This document shows, in pieces, positions 1-14,941 of a DNA stretch of 64,000 nucleotides; positions within the stretch are counted from its first letter, which is position 1, and each line of letters starts with the position of its first letter. Position numbers and translations under genes: made by a program. Origin of the DNA: Palaemon carinicauda. Its lineage: Eukaryota > Arthropoda > Malacostraca > Decapoda > Palaemonidae. The DNA lies in assembly GCF_036898095.1 (NCBI RefSeq), contig NC_090759.1, positions 17,053,462 through 17,117,461 of the forward strand. Reading direction: 5' to 3'. The notes under the pieces are model-generated. The model did not search any database. It was not told the DNA's origin and saw only the letters and a list, made by a program, of their open reading frames with translations.

Positions 1-572
1 AATTTCCATCTGATTTATGCTTTTCTGAAATTATCCAAACTATACATCTTGCTTTTGCGGTTTGTCTATTTTACAGTTGGTCTCCACACGTCTATTTTTT
101 CTATTTTTTAGTTAGTCACCAGATGTCTAGCAACTCCCATACGTATCGTAATGAAAAGTTGGTCATGTTTCTCAGTTAGTTAGCAGATTAAGCTAAAAAA
201 TGTGTTGATCTAATATAAGGAAAACTACTGTCTACCAACAGTAGTTTCTTGAAATGGGTTCTTTCCATTCACTTCTATCATAAAAAGTAAATCAAGTCTA
301 TATCTCCAGCTAACTTCCTCTAACAGCATGTAAGAAAAACGCATGGACATGGGCAAGACATATTATGAAAATGGCAGACAATAAATAGACATTAAAGAGT
401 AACAGAATGGTCCCAAGAGATTGCAAAAGCAGCAGGGAAAAGATGGGACGATGGATTGAGGAGCTCGGAAAATTTGCGGGTATAGACTGACATAGAAAGA
501 CCATAATGATATGAGAGTGGAGGGACAAGTCTGAGCCCTTTGTCCTACAGAGAACTAGTTATGCCTGGTATG

Positions 573-573
<1 letters not shown>
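1..573. other. Non-coding stretch, no gene recognised
   Basis: AT-rich sequence without a convincing exon, RNA gene or mobile-element signature. A short minus-strand open frame at 310-528 has a hydrophobic stretch but no recognisable family, codon pattern or splice context, so I do not call it. Confidence 0.6.

Positions 574-628
<55 letters not shown>
574..628. repeat. (AT)n microsatellite
   Basis: About 55 bases of uninterrupted AT dinucleotide, separated by roughly 43 bases of other sequence from a second AT array. The tyrosine/isoleucine-rich open frames across it are repeat artefacts. Confidence 0.97.
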
Positions 629-634
<6 letters not shown>

Positions 635-668
635 GCTAATGATATAATATATATACGTACTGTTATTC

Positions 669-5564
<4,896 letters not shown>

Positions 5565-5832
5565 CCAAAGTAGATGCCTTTCTGGTTAGGTCTCATCTAT
5601 CCTTTGCCTACACATATACCGAACAGTTTTTTTTTCTTTTTTTTTACACTAAGATGACCATTTTTTTTTTTACTTAAGGGACAGGGATAACTACTGCACT
5701 GTAATTGTTCAGTTGCTACTCTCCATTCTTCTGTTTCTTTATTCCCTTACCTCACTGGGTTATTTTCCCTGGTGGAGCCTTTTACCTTATAGCTACCTGC
5801 TTTTCAAACTGGGAAATTAGCTTAGCAACCAG
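5565..5832 (-). mobile_element. Degenerate fragment of dispersed repeat R, reverse orientation
   Basis: This segment aligns by eye, in reverse complement, with the repeat at 24804-24974 plus 31496-32009, and with the reverse copy at 58978-59460. Shared landmarks are ctttgcctacacat, ctactgcactgtaattgttc, a cctcactggg stretch and a ctgcttttcaaactgg end. It abuts an (AAT)n tract, as the forward copy abuts (ATT)n. No protein is encoded. The family looks like a short non-autonomous element; its class is not clear from sequence alone. Confidence 0.75.
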
Positions 5833-5851
5833 TAATAATAACAAAAACAAC

Positions 5852-5886
<35 letters not shown>

Positions 5887-5915
5887 TAATAATAATGATA
5901 ATTATTATTATTATT
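5833..5915. repeat. (AAT)n microsatellite at the end of repeat R
   Basis: Imperfect AAT trinucleotides switch to ATT at the far end. The tract sits exactly at the end of the R fragment, mirroring the (ATT)n of the R copy at 24804, so it is probably part of the element. Confidence 0.9.
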
Positions 5916-5964
5916 AATCATCCCTATTCTAATAACAATGTTAAATTTTACTTCTCCATAAATG

Positions 5965-6632
5965 ATATAAACGACAACGTTTCTACAAAGAAATGTGACA
6001 TACTGTGTTATTACCAGGATTGACTACTACAACTCTATCTATTGCAATTTACCAAAAGTACAAATTAAGAAATTACAAAACATAATAAACAGAGGAGCAA
6101 GACTGATAAAAGGTGTCCCACTTAGAGAAAGGATCACCCCTATACTAATCAATTTACACTGGCTGCCGATTAAAGCGAGAATTGAATTTAAAATATATAT
6201 AATAACCCACCAAATTATCAGAACCGGACGTCCAAAATACTTAAGATAATTGCTACATATTGCGCAGCCAACAAACCTTGCGGACACGAGAATGGTATCA
6301 GTTACAGATGGCTTTAAACTATTAGAACCAAGATGCATGTCTACTGTAGTCTCTAGAGCCTTTAGATATGCGGCTACGAGACTATACAAAAAGCTCCCAC
6401 GAGACGACTGGATGGTTGAAGACATAAAAACTTTCAAGAGGAAACAGAAGACCTTCTTATTCCGTGAGTCGTTTTACAGTGGCGATTTAACAGTAAATGA
6501 ACAATATGTGATATGAGATGTTAAATACTCTGAACGAACAAGGTAAAAATAACAGCGGAGGTCCTGTAGAGAGTAGGGTTCCCTTGCTGCATAGGACCGG
6601 AAAAAACAGCTGTCAAAGTAAGTAAAGTAAAT
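5965..6632 (+). pseudogene. 3' end of a CR1/L2-like non-LTR retrotransposon (RT C-terminus), broken
   Basis: One reading frame from about 5995 to 6516 carries the usual C-terminal region of CR1/L2/jockey-group reverse transcriptases: RIDYYNSIYCNLP, then KKLQNIINRGARLI, then an LHWLPIKARIEFK segment, then GRPKYL. An in-frame TAA at 6247-6249 splits it. The endonuclease and the catalytic RT core are absent, so this is a 5'-truncated dead copy, the normal result of target-primed reverse transcription. The 3' tail carries a ggtcctgtagagagtaggg segment and ends in short aagtaa-type repeats. Confidence 0.85.
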
Positions 6633-7055
6633 CGAATGTGAAAAGTCATCCCGCTACTTCATTCAAATGTAAAAGAAGAGGAGTAGTGATGACGTCATGT
6701 ACACAAACACCCCAAACGCGCTGCTGTTTGTCTTTTCTGGGATAATTGTGTTTGCAGGTGTCTTATGTGAAAATAACTTGGATCACGGTAACTATTGATA
6801 TTTGCACAATCCTGTCTTATAGATATGCACAATATAAGTAGGTAATCTGCTTGACCATAATGTCTTCATCCCATTCTAAAGGTTTTCTACTACTGTACAA
6901 CAGAGGTAGGCTAAGGACACCGTGTACCTGTAGGCGGTAGCCGTTAATTGATTGATTGATTTCAAGTTCTGGCGTTAATTGCTCTACGTAGTGTAGCCCT
7001 ATTGCATGTATGGTATTTATACCCTTTAGCTTTAACGAACTTGTCAGAATTCTAT
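6633..7055. other. Spacer between LINE end and element A; CRE-like palindrome
   Basis: No gene recognised. A perfect tgacgtca palindrome (CREB/ATF-type site) lies at 6690-6697, and a tgattgattgatt run near 6950. Either could be chance. Confidence 0.5.
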
Positions 7056-7240
7056 TTGTTCCTACACTAAATACAAACCCTCATTCTTTGCTATAGGAGA
7101 TTTTCTAGTGCGAGCTGGGAAATACGGCAGAAAAACCTTAACAAGGTCGTTAACGACCGGGCCGGTAGTTATCCACCTGTTAGGGGTGGGGGACTGCCGG
7201 CTGGTACTAGCTACTGAATACCTTCAATCGAATTCTAGCC
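7056..7240 (+). repeat. Left inverted terminal repeat of A
   Basis: Matches the reverse complement of 13459-13663 almost throughout. It includes the shared block aacaaggtcgttaacgacc and a run ending near gaattctag. The first bases, ttgttcctac, reappear reverse-complemented in the ICR. Confidence 0.92.
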
Positions 7241-7346
7241 ATCGCAGTGGTAACACCGCTGCTCCTGCTTTTGTTTGACTAGCTGACTAGCCTTTTTTTA
7301 GTGTGGTTTTGATTAACTTTTTCTTTTTCTTTCTTTATTAGATGTG

Positions 7347-8896
7347 ATGTCCTCTAATATGAGGAAGTGTCCCGGGATTCCCCCGAAATCTTGTGGCACA
7401 TTCATGTCACCACTGGAGGTGGATCCTCATTCCCTATGCCCTTCGTGTAGAGGTCATAGGTGTTCTGAAGGCTCCCCCTGCCAAGTATGTAGAGAATGGT
7501 CGGCATTTCAGTGGGATAAGTTCATGAAGAGGAAGAAGAAGAAATCCAAGAAAGATTCGCTACCTCCAGGTTCGCCGTCGAAAGGTAAGGAGTCTCGGGC
7601 CTCTTCTTCGGCCTCTCGATCTCTTCCTTTAGACTCTTCCTTGCCTCCTTCCTCCAGGGGGAAGTCAAGGAAGAGCGGCACCATTGACTTAACTCCCATT
7701 CCCCCGGGTCAAGCGGATCAAGTTGCCCCTCCCAGTGGGACAGTTTCTTCCATCATCGGATATAATTCTATTCCAGATAACGTACGAGCGGTATGGCCTG
7801 CCCTTGGACTTCCTGGTTCTCCTTCGGTGGAAGTGTAGAACCAGTTCCTCGCGGGCACAGTTTTACCTCAGGTCCCTTCTGTTTTGGAAACTTCGGGAGT
7901 TCCAGACCTCGCTGACATCCCATCAGCCCAATCGGCGGCCGCTAAAGTGTCAGCAGATGTAAGAACTTCAGCTCCTGCGGAGCCTACTTCGCTCTGTGCT
8001 TGCGCTTCTACGAAACAACGTCGCAAGCGCGATCATCGCGATACCTCCCCTTCTCCTCCTCCTCCTCATCGTCTTCGTCCTCCTCGGAGGATAGGAGGGA
8101 GAGAGAGAAGAGGAAAAGGAGAGCTTGCTCTCCTTCGCCCAGACGTTCTCGTCGGAGAGAGAGGCGACATACGAAGAGACGTCATCGTTCTAGCTCTTCC
8201 TCGCCTTCTATCTCTTCACGAAATGTCTCGCCGAGAAGCGATTAACGCTCTCGTCATAAACATAAGAAGAGTACATCCTTGCGTCATTGTTCTGCTTCGC
8301 GATCGTCTTCCTCTCGCGATGAATCGTCTAAGCGCTATAAGAAGAAGAGCTCTACGATACATTCGCGCTCTTCGTCACGAGAGATTTCTCATAAGCGCAA
8401 TAAGCGCTCCCGTTGGGCCGATGTTAAATCTAATCGCGCCCAGAGCACGACCAAGGAAAGAGAGCACTCTGAGCGCGATTCCTCCCCTTCACATATTATC
8501 GTGAGGAGCTCAGATCGCTCTAGGGAAGGAAGAAAGAACACTTCTTGCCGTCGCTTCGTATCAACAGAGAGAGAGCGCTCCCGTCCTTCAACCTCCCGAT
8601 CCCGCAAATCTCCAGATATATCTGCATGGGGTCATTCACATTGCCCTCGCGGGTCAGACAGAACAACTCCCGTTCCCGTACTTTCCGAGTTAAGGAATAC
8701 GAGCTTCACAAGAACTTCAGAAGAAGACGCAGGGGTTCAACCCTTCTTCTCTTCGGCTGAGAACAGAGGAGAAAGGCCAGACCGCCGATCAATGCAACCT
8801 CTTATTGAGACAGTACCGTTAATTCGGTCACCTTCGCCTAAACCATCAACTTCCAGGCAAGATCAGGCGCGCCCGGCGCCATTGGCTAGCGGCTAG
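7347..8896 (+). pseudogene. Gag-like ORF1, N-terminal part, of element A (Cys-rich plus SR-rich)
   Basis: ATG at 7347 opens a frame with a compact cysteine pattern: CPG..., then DPHSLCPSCRGHRC, then SPCQVCREW. It resembles a small zinc-binding module and recurs in G, F and the lineage I elements. A Ser/Arg-rich tract follows (about 8000-8600), with poly-Ser and many RS/SR dipeptides. The frame is broken by TAG at 7836-7838, a frameshift around 8060-8090 and TAA at 8243-8245. DIRS ORF1 is assumed to act as a nucleic-acid-binding capsid-like protein; that role is family inference. Confidence 0.8.
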
Positions 8897-9298
8897 CCTT
8901 CCCTTGGAATATCGGCAATGGAGTATGCTACTTCGCCGTTACCTTCAGACACTCGGGCTTCTATCGCCCCCCCTCGCGAGGAATTTGCATGACCGGAAGA
9001 TTCCTCGGAAGAACAACCATCAAAAGATTTAGAGTACGCATATCTGAGGGCTCTAAGAACGATGTGTAATATCTCAGGCCTCGGAGATTTACATCTGTCA
9101 CCTCGACATACCAACGCTCCAGCTTTAGACAGACTATGTCGTCCTCCACCAAACCCTAAGACCAGAATTGAACTTCTCTGGTCTATTCTCACTGCAGGCT
9201 GTCTGAGGAAGGTCTCGCAGGCGGTCTCGGGGGAAACGGGTTCCTTGAAGTCTCAAGGATCCCATAAACTTCTGCATTTTCCTTTTTCGAGGCAAAAA
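8897..9298 (+). pseudogene. Gag-like ORF1, middle part, of element A
   Basis: Continues ORF1 through an acidic SSEEQPSKDLEYAYLRAL-type stretch and a RIELLWSI segment, with stop codons between pieces. It links the SR-rich region to the tandem repeat. Confidence 0.55.
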
Positions 9299-9632
9299 CG
9301 TTTTTACAAGGTCAGAGATGCCAACCCTTCTCCTCTGACACTGGATCCCCTCACAGCAAGGCTCACACTTGGCTGCTCTGCAGAGAGACACTCTTCTCTC
9401 CCAGTCTAGACGTTTTTACAGGGTCAGGGACGCCAACCCTTCTCCTCTGACACTGGATCCCCTCACAGCAAGGCTCACACCTGGCTGCTCTGCAGAGAGA
9501 CACTCTTCTCTCCCAGTCTAGACGTTTTTACAAGGTCTGAGATGCCAACCCTTCTCCTCTGACACTGGATCCCCTCACAGTAAGGCTCACACCTGGCTGC
9601 TCTGCAGAGAGACACTTTTCTCTCCCAGTCTT
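9299..9632 (+). repeat. 112-bp tandem repeat, three copies, inside ORF1 of A
   Basis: Units start at about 9299, 9411 and 9523, each opening with cgtttttaca and closing with ctctcccagtct. Copies differ at only a few bases, so the triplication is recent relative to the decay of the element. The unit length is not a multiple of three, so each repeat shifts the reading frame and breaks ORF1. Confidence 0.95.
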
Positions 9633-10270
9633 GTTCACCGCCACAGAAGCGTCGACAATGGAAGTAGCGTCAATGTCCCTTCTGGAGGCATTATCCTGGT
9701 TTGACATGTGGTCAGGCACAGTCGGCTACCGAGCACCTCACGAAGACCTTTCAAACCAAAACTCCATTCAGTCCCTACAGGAAGTCCTGGCTGCTGGGGC
9801 CAAAACGATGGACTTCCTAACTGCTACGGCTGCAACGATGTGGGGCAACTGGATTCTCAAAAGGAGGGAATCAATAGTCTCCAGACTCTATAGGAGCATC
9901 GGTAAGACTGAAAAGTCTGATTTGAGGAACTCGGATCTTCTGCAACCGCTCCTCTTTTCTAAGCAGGCAGTCTCCTCTGTCTTAGATACTTGGAGGAAAG
10001 AGACACAGGACACCGCGATGCAAAAGGCTGCTTCCTTTCGCCCAATGCAACAGCAGCCAACTCCACAACCCAAAGCAACAATCGCAACTCCACTGCCAGC
10101 CAAGACCCTCAGCCGCCCCTCTTTTACACCCAAACCTATGGGCAGAGAAAAGTCGGCTCCTCCTAAGGCTAAAGGCAGAGGGAGGAACCCTAGACAGAAA
10201 AAGGGTCGCGGCTCCCCCCTCACAGTGCGTAGGGGGTTACCTGCAGGGGAGTTGGAGGAGGTGGAAGGCT
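9631..10270 (+). pseudogene. Gag-like ORF1, conserved C-terminal part, of element A
   Basis: The open frame contains a helical conserved block (WFDMWSGTVGY, then a TMDFLTATAATMWGNWILKRRE stretch) followed by a basic, Gln/Pro-rich tail. The same block occurs in H (about 32903-33200) and F (about 55666-56000), so it is a real lineage II domain. The frame stays open to 11418, but beyond about 10270 it overlaps the RT in another phase. Confidence 0.75.
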
Positions 10271-11960
10271 ATGGGGGCCATTCAATGGACCATCAAGGTG
10301 CTTCGTTGGGGGTACCGCATCCCCTTCATAGACCCTCCTCTTCAAACTCCTCCCCCGATCTTGTCCTCCCAGATCCCTCAGGATCCCGGGAAACAGCAAG
10401 CCCTAGCTCGGGAGATCCAGAGCATGCTTCTAAAAGACGCTATTCAAGAGGTCTCCAACGCTTCCCCGGGGTTTTTCAGTCGCCTCTTTCTGGTAGAGAA
10501 AGCCTCGGGAGGTTGGAGACCAGTAATCGATCTTTCGACCTTGAACCTGGACGATTGGCTACTCCTGGCCTCGTCCAGGGAGCTAGCTTTGGATCACCTG
10601 AGAAGACTTCTGGGCCTCTGCAGGGACCTGGGGATCCTTGTAAACGCAGAGAAGTCTTGCTTGACTCCGACCCAAGTCTTAAACTATCTGGGTATGTCCA
10701 TCAACACCCAGGTAGGGAGAGTGTTTCCGTCAGAAGACAGGCTTCGGAAACTGGATCAGTCCATCGCCCATCTCTTGTCTCCATTACCGCCTTCGGCCAA
10801 GTCGTCGCAGTGTCTTCTGGGCCATCTTTCCTCCCTGGAAAAACTAGTTCCAGGCGGAAGGTCGAGAATGAGAAGTCTCCAATGGCATCTGAAGACTCAT
10901 TGGTCTCAAAAGACAGATTCCCCATTCTTGGCAGTGGAGGTTCCAAATCTGGTGTCACAAGATCTTCATTGGTGGTCGACCAGAGAGAATACCCAAAAGG
11001 GCATTCCCCTCCAAAGCCCCAGTACGAAGTTAAAACTCTTTTCGGACGCATCGCTACATGGATGGGGTTCCCACGTAGGCCCGAAATTAGCATCAGGAGT
11101 TTGGTCTCCGGTAGAGAAGTCTCTTCATATAAATCATCTGGAATTATTCGCAGCCTGGAAAGGCCTAAAATTCTTTGTAGAAGATCTACAAGGACGAGAG
11201 GTGGTTCTGAAGAGCGACACCTCCACAGCCGTCTCGTATATCAACAAGCAAGGGGGTACTCTGGCAAGAGACCTCTGTCTGCTAGCAGTCCAGATTTGCC
11301 AGTGGGCAGAAAGTCACAGCATTGCTCTCACAGCCAGGTTTATTCCGGGCCGGAGAAACATCGTGGCAGATCAACTGAGCTGGCATCACCAAGTGCTGAG
11401 TGGCGAATGGTCTTTTGATCCTCAAGTAGCGAAGACAGTAATAGCTTTGTTGGGTTTCCCCACAATAGACCTGTTCGTCACCTCTCTGAATGCTAAACTT
11501 CCCCGCTATAGGTCCCCAGTTCCAGACCATCAGGCAGTGATCCAGGACGCCCTTCAACACTCCTGGAACAACCTGGACGCTTATGCCTTTCCACCCTTTT
11601 GCCTGCTCAGAAGGGTGATCAACAAACTCAGGACCTCTTGGAACTGCAAACTAACGCTAATAGCTCCGGCGTGGCCAAGCAGAGAGTGGTACGCAGACCT
11701 TCTTTCCCTGCTGGTTCAAGTGCCGAGGTTTCTACTTCCAGAACCCCGTCTGTTGACGCAGCCACAGAGTGGTATCCCCCACGGGAGAATCCACTTCCTG
11801 AAGCTTCACGCCTGGAGGCTGTCCAGTCTCTCCTCAGAAGCAGAGGCTTTTCAGGGAAGGTGGCTGAACACATGTCCAGGCACCTGCGCCAATCTTCCAC
11901 AAACCTCTACCAAGCAAAATGGAGAGTGTTTGCAGCTTGGTGTAGAGGGCGAGAATGTGT
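10271..11960 (+). pseudogene. RT (core deleted)-RNase H-methylase-like ORF2 of element A
   Basis: The frame opens with RT fingers (GYRIPF, then QEVSNASPGFFSRLFLVEK, then GGWRPVIDLSTLN). It then jumps directly to LDDWLLLAS, the RT catalytic YLDD region. About 110 residues, including the first catalytic Asp motif (LDLKDAYF in relatives), are missing, yet the frame is preserved. After the thumb come the RNase H motifs LFSDAS, HLELFAAW, KSDTSTAVSYI and a DQLSW end, then a Dam-like region (TIDLFVTSLNAKLP, AYAFPPF, LIAPAWPSREW). The RT must be inactive. The frame then runs on into YR sequence to 12418 because of a frameshift near 11965. Confidence 0.88.
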
Positions 11961-12858
11961 CTCCACTCGATCCCTCTCTTCCATTAGTGGCAGACTTCCT
12001 GGTGTACCTCAGAGAGGAGAAACTCCTATCAGTCTCGGCAATTAAGGGCTATCGTTCAGCCTTAAGCCTCATCTGTAGGCTGAGAGGAGTTGACCTTTCC
12101 ACCTCAAAAGATATCACCTTGTTGATTCGAGGTTTTGAGAGATCTTGCCCCCCAGTGGAGATTAGACCACCACCTTGGGACGTGTCCCTGGTCTTACGTT
12201 CCTTGAAGGGACCTCCCTATGAGCCCTTAAATAGGGCCTCTGACTACTTCCTAACCCTTAAGACCGTCTTCCTAGTAGCTCTGGCCTCGGCAAAAAGGGT
12301 TAGTGAACTTCATGGTCTATCCTTCGAAGTCACCCATTCTAGAGGATGTGGGGGAAGTATCGCTCAACTTCGTGCCAGGGTTTGTGGTCAAAACTCAGAA
12401 TCCTTCATCAACCGATGAGAGGTTTAGAGACTTTCAATTTTCCAGCCTCAATAGGGTAACACAGGATACTGACCAATTGCTACTGTGCCCAATCAGGGTG
12501 CTAAGGAAATACCTGAAGCGCACCAGACCTTTCAGACCACGCCTCCGTCATCTCTTCCTCAGTACCAATAAGGTGAAGAAGAGAATCTCTCGCAACACCA
12601 TCTCTTTCTGGCTCAAGAAAGTTATTGTGAGAGCCATTCACAGAGACCCCGAGGCAGCTCAACCCAAAGCCCATCAAGTTAGGGGAGTGGCTGCCTCTCT
12701 GGCATTTTAAGAAAAATTTTTCAGTCTCCCAAGTCTTAAGAGCTGGAGTCTGGAAGCTCCAATCTACATTCACCTCTCACTATTTAACCGATGTGACACA
12801 TAGGTCTCTAAACACCTTTTCTATAGGGCCTACTGTGGCAGGGCAACAGGTGCTGTAA
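11770..12858 (+). pseudogene. Tyrosine recombinase of element A, frameshifted
   Basis: The N-terminal core-binding part (RGFSGKVAEHMSRHL, then YQAKWRVFAAWC) is in one frame. SAIKGYRSALSLI through the first catalytic Arg (SAKRVSELHGLS) is in a second, and the C-terminal part in others. HQVRGVAAS gives the His-x-x-Arg and SHYLTDVTHRSL the nucleophile Tyr. Frameshifts fall near 11965, 12340 and 12709; the last looks like loss of one base next to an A-rich run. YRs join the circular cDNA to the target without duplicating it. This copy is dead. Confidence 0.88.
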
Positions 12859-13317
12859 CTACCTTTGCTCCCTTTCAGGGTACAGTAGCCATTGGTCGAG
12901 GATTCTGTGTTACACTAGGTTTTAGAAGAACATCCATCTATCTTCTGCTCCTTTCTTCTTCCTCCCATCTGGGTATCCTAGTCTGTAACCAGTTTCAGCT
13001 GGACTCACCAATGGAAATAAGGTACGAAACTCATCTGACTCCTCTCACAGGGTATAAGTTATACTCATAGTCACGAGGATTCCCCTTTTCAAGGTCATGG
13101 GAATCCTACGTATGAAAGGGTCCAGGTCATTGTTCCCGACCCTCTTCATACTGAAACATTTGTTTCCACGTAATTACAAACCTTCAGTCGTGCTAAGATT
13201 TTGGGGATCTACAAAGAAAAGTTAATGGGAGATTTGTTCATCAATAGAGTCTAGTCTGAGGACTATCTTCCCTAGGAATAGGGAACCCTTCGTCCACCCT
13301 GACCTCAAGACTAAGTC
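12859..13317 (+). other. 3' untranslated region of element A
   Basis: Sequence between the YR end and the ICR. No coding signal or RNA gene seen. Confidence 0.6.
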
Positions 13318-13420
13318 TCCTATAGTAAAGAATGAGGGTTTGTATTTAGTGTAGGAACAAATGACAAACTTATAACAGAGTTTGTATTTTTCCTAACATA
13401 CAAACCCAAATTCTTTACTC
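13318..13420 (+). repeat. Internal complementary region (ICR) of element A
   Basis: The reverse complement reads as the right outer end of the element followed directly by its left outer end. The junction gtttgtcat/ttgttcc is visible as ggaacaaatgacaaac in the + strand near 13355. This defines the outer ends independently and is diagnostic of DIRS architecture. Confidence 0.9.
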
Positions 13421-13458
13421 AAATCTTACCTCCGTCACCGCCCCCTAATATAGTCCTA

Positions 13459-13663
13459 GCTAGAATCCGATTGAAGATATTCAGTAGCTACCGGCCGGCA
13501 GTCCCCCACCCCTAACAGGTGGATAACTACCGGCCCGGTCGTTAACGACCTTGTTAAGGTTTTTCTGCCGTATTTTCTAGCTCGCGCTAGAATATCTCCT
13601 ATAGTAAAGAATTCGGGTTTGTATGTTGGGAAAAATACAAACTCTGTTATAAAAGTTTGTCAT
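13459..13663 (+). repeat. Right inverted terminal repeat of A
   Basis: Inverted match to 7056-7240, extended at the outer end by bases absent from the left copy (tacaaactctgttata...gtttgtcat). Confidence 0.92.
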
Positions 13664-14941
13664 GTTTACTACCATTTGTCTTTTAGATTTGGTGCTATTG
13701 CTTATTACTTTATGTTGGTACCTACAGTAGGCTTGGCAGTATATACATTTGTATCTTCACCTGTCTTTAATATGACTCCTTAGGTATATTTCTTAACACA
13801 ATTTTGTTTGGGTAAATAATTTAATGTAGCATGATATTCCCAATGAAGAAAGAAAATAGGAAGTGTTCTTGGTGTAATTATTGGTACTTAGACCTCTTCT
13901 GATGTAAATAATTGAGGTGTATCAGTATCAAATTATAGGTGATTAAAATTCAAGGAGTTATGATTGAAAAACCTCAAGGTAAAAAATATAGAATGGTGCA
14001 ATAAACTATTTGTAGAGAATAAGACTGGTTTGTAATGTAATTTGCAGCTTTTTGAACGATTTTGATGATTTCTGGTGGAAATCCGTAGTTATGAGTTATG
14101 ATGGGTCGACTACCGTAACTGAAAAGCTATGACTTTGTGATAAGTATTGTCATCAATTACTTTTAAAACGCCTTAGAATATAGTGTACTTGTCTAATTGT
14201 TTATATTTAGATTAACTTGTTAACTGTTTCCCTCAGTCATCGTCATAAAAGTAATCATAATAAAACAGTTATCGTATTCAAAACCGAGTAACAGTACAGT
14301 AATGAAACACTCAAAACACTGGAGCTTTTGTGTGCTGGGACTTCCATACATGTAGAAAATGAGGGTTTCCATCCCATTTCCTATGGATCCGTTTGTAAGT
14401 GTTCAGTCATTGTACTGTATTACAAGTACCTCGTTACTTAATTGAGGTAATGATTTATTGGTTTTTACTCTGCCGTATGGTCGCTCCGCTCGTGATTAAA
14501 CATCATCCCACAGCTCCTATGTTCTGGCAAGCAGAACATGTTTTGCTATGCACATTAACCCCGTGGGCAAGTATTTTGATACTAATTATCAATTATACAA
14601 ACTTAAAGTAGGGTGAGTACACATCTAACAAAGGGGTGAATTGTAGCTTCACGCTCTAGCTTGTTTTGGCTTCCATTTCCAATGATCAGACTGAATATAT
14701 CAAACACTCGTTTCAAGCCTAATTTTTTGTTAATAACATGATCAATAAAATAAGAGCTATGATTATATTGCAGATTCCTAAATTGAAAATAAATAACAAG
14801 GTGGTTTAAAATATTAAACGTTGGGCCTTTATCTTGGTTGAACAAGTGACTTATGGCAAATGCTTCTGATGATGTGCTATGACGACAAAAGGAGGAAAAC
14901 TGGTATTTTTTATTAAAATCTGTAGCTTCGTTAATAGAGGT
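13664..14941. other. Host-like spacer, no supported gene
   Basis: About 1.3 kb without a recognised mobile element. A minus-strand open frame of 118 codons (14603-14959) has no recognisable family and runs into the start of element G. A possible splice-bounded frame near 14300-14395 is too short to support. Confidence 0.5.

Larger units (their letters stand above)
7056..13663 (+). mobile_element. DIRS-type retrotransposon A (complete ends, decayed interior)
   Basis: A 6.6 kb element bounded by inverted terminal repeats (7056-7240 and 13459-13663), with an internal complementary region (13318-13420) that spells the two joined ends. Inside, in order, are a gag-like Cys-rich and Ser/Arg-rich ORF1, a reverse transcriptase with a large in-frame deletion, an RNase H, a Dam-methylase-like region and a tyrosine recombinase with several frameshifts. 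It belongs to lineage II (ends ttgttcc and tttgtcat). No target duplication is seen. It cannot be autonomous. Confidence 0.93.

Noticed and set aside
6039..6437. Minus-strand 132-codon open frame
   Set aside because: Shadow of the LINE reverse transcriptase remnant on the + strand.
6690..6697. CRE palindrome as a host promoter
   Set aside because: A single 8-base site without a supported transcription start or first exon.
14300..14395. Stop-free segment followed by a gtaagt donor, possible exon
   Set aside because: About 30 codons, no family signature and a poor acceptor; consistent with chance.
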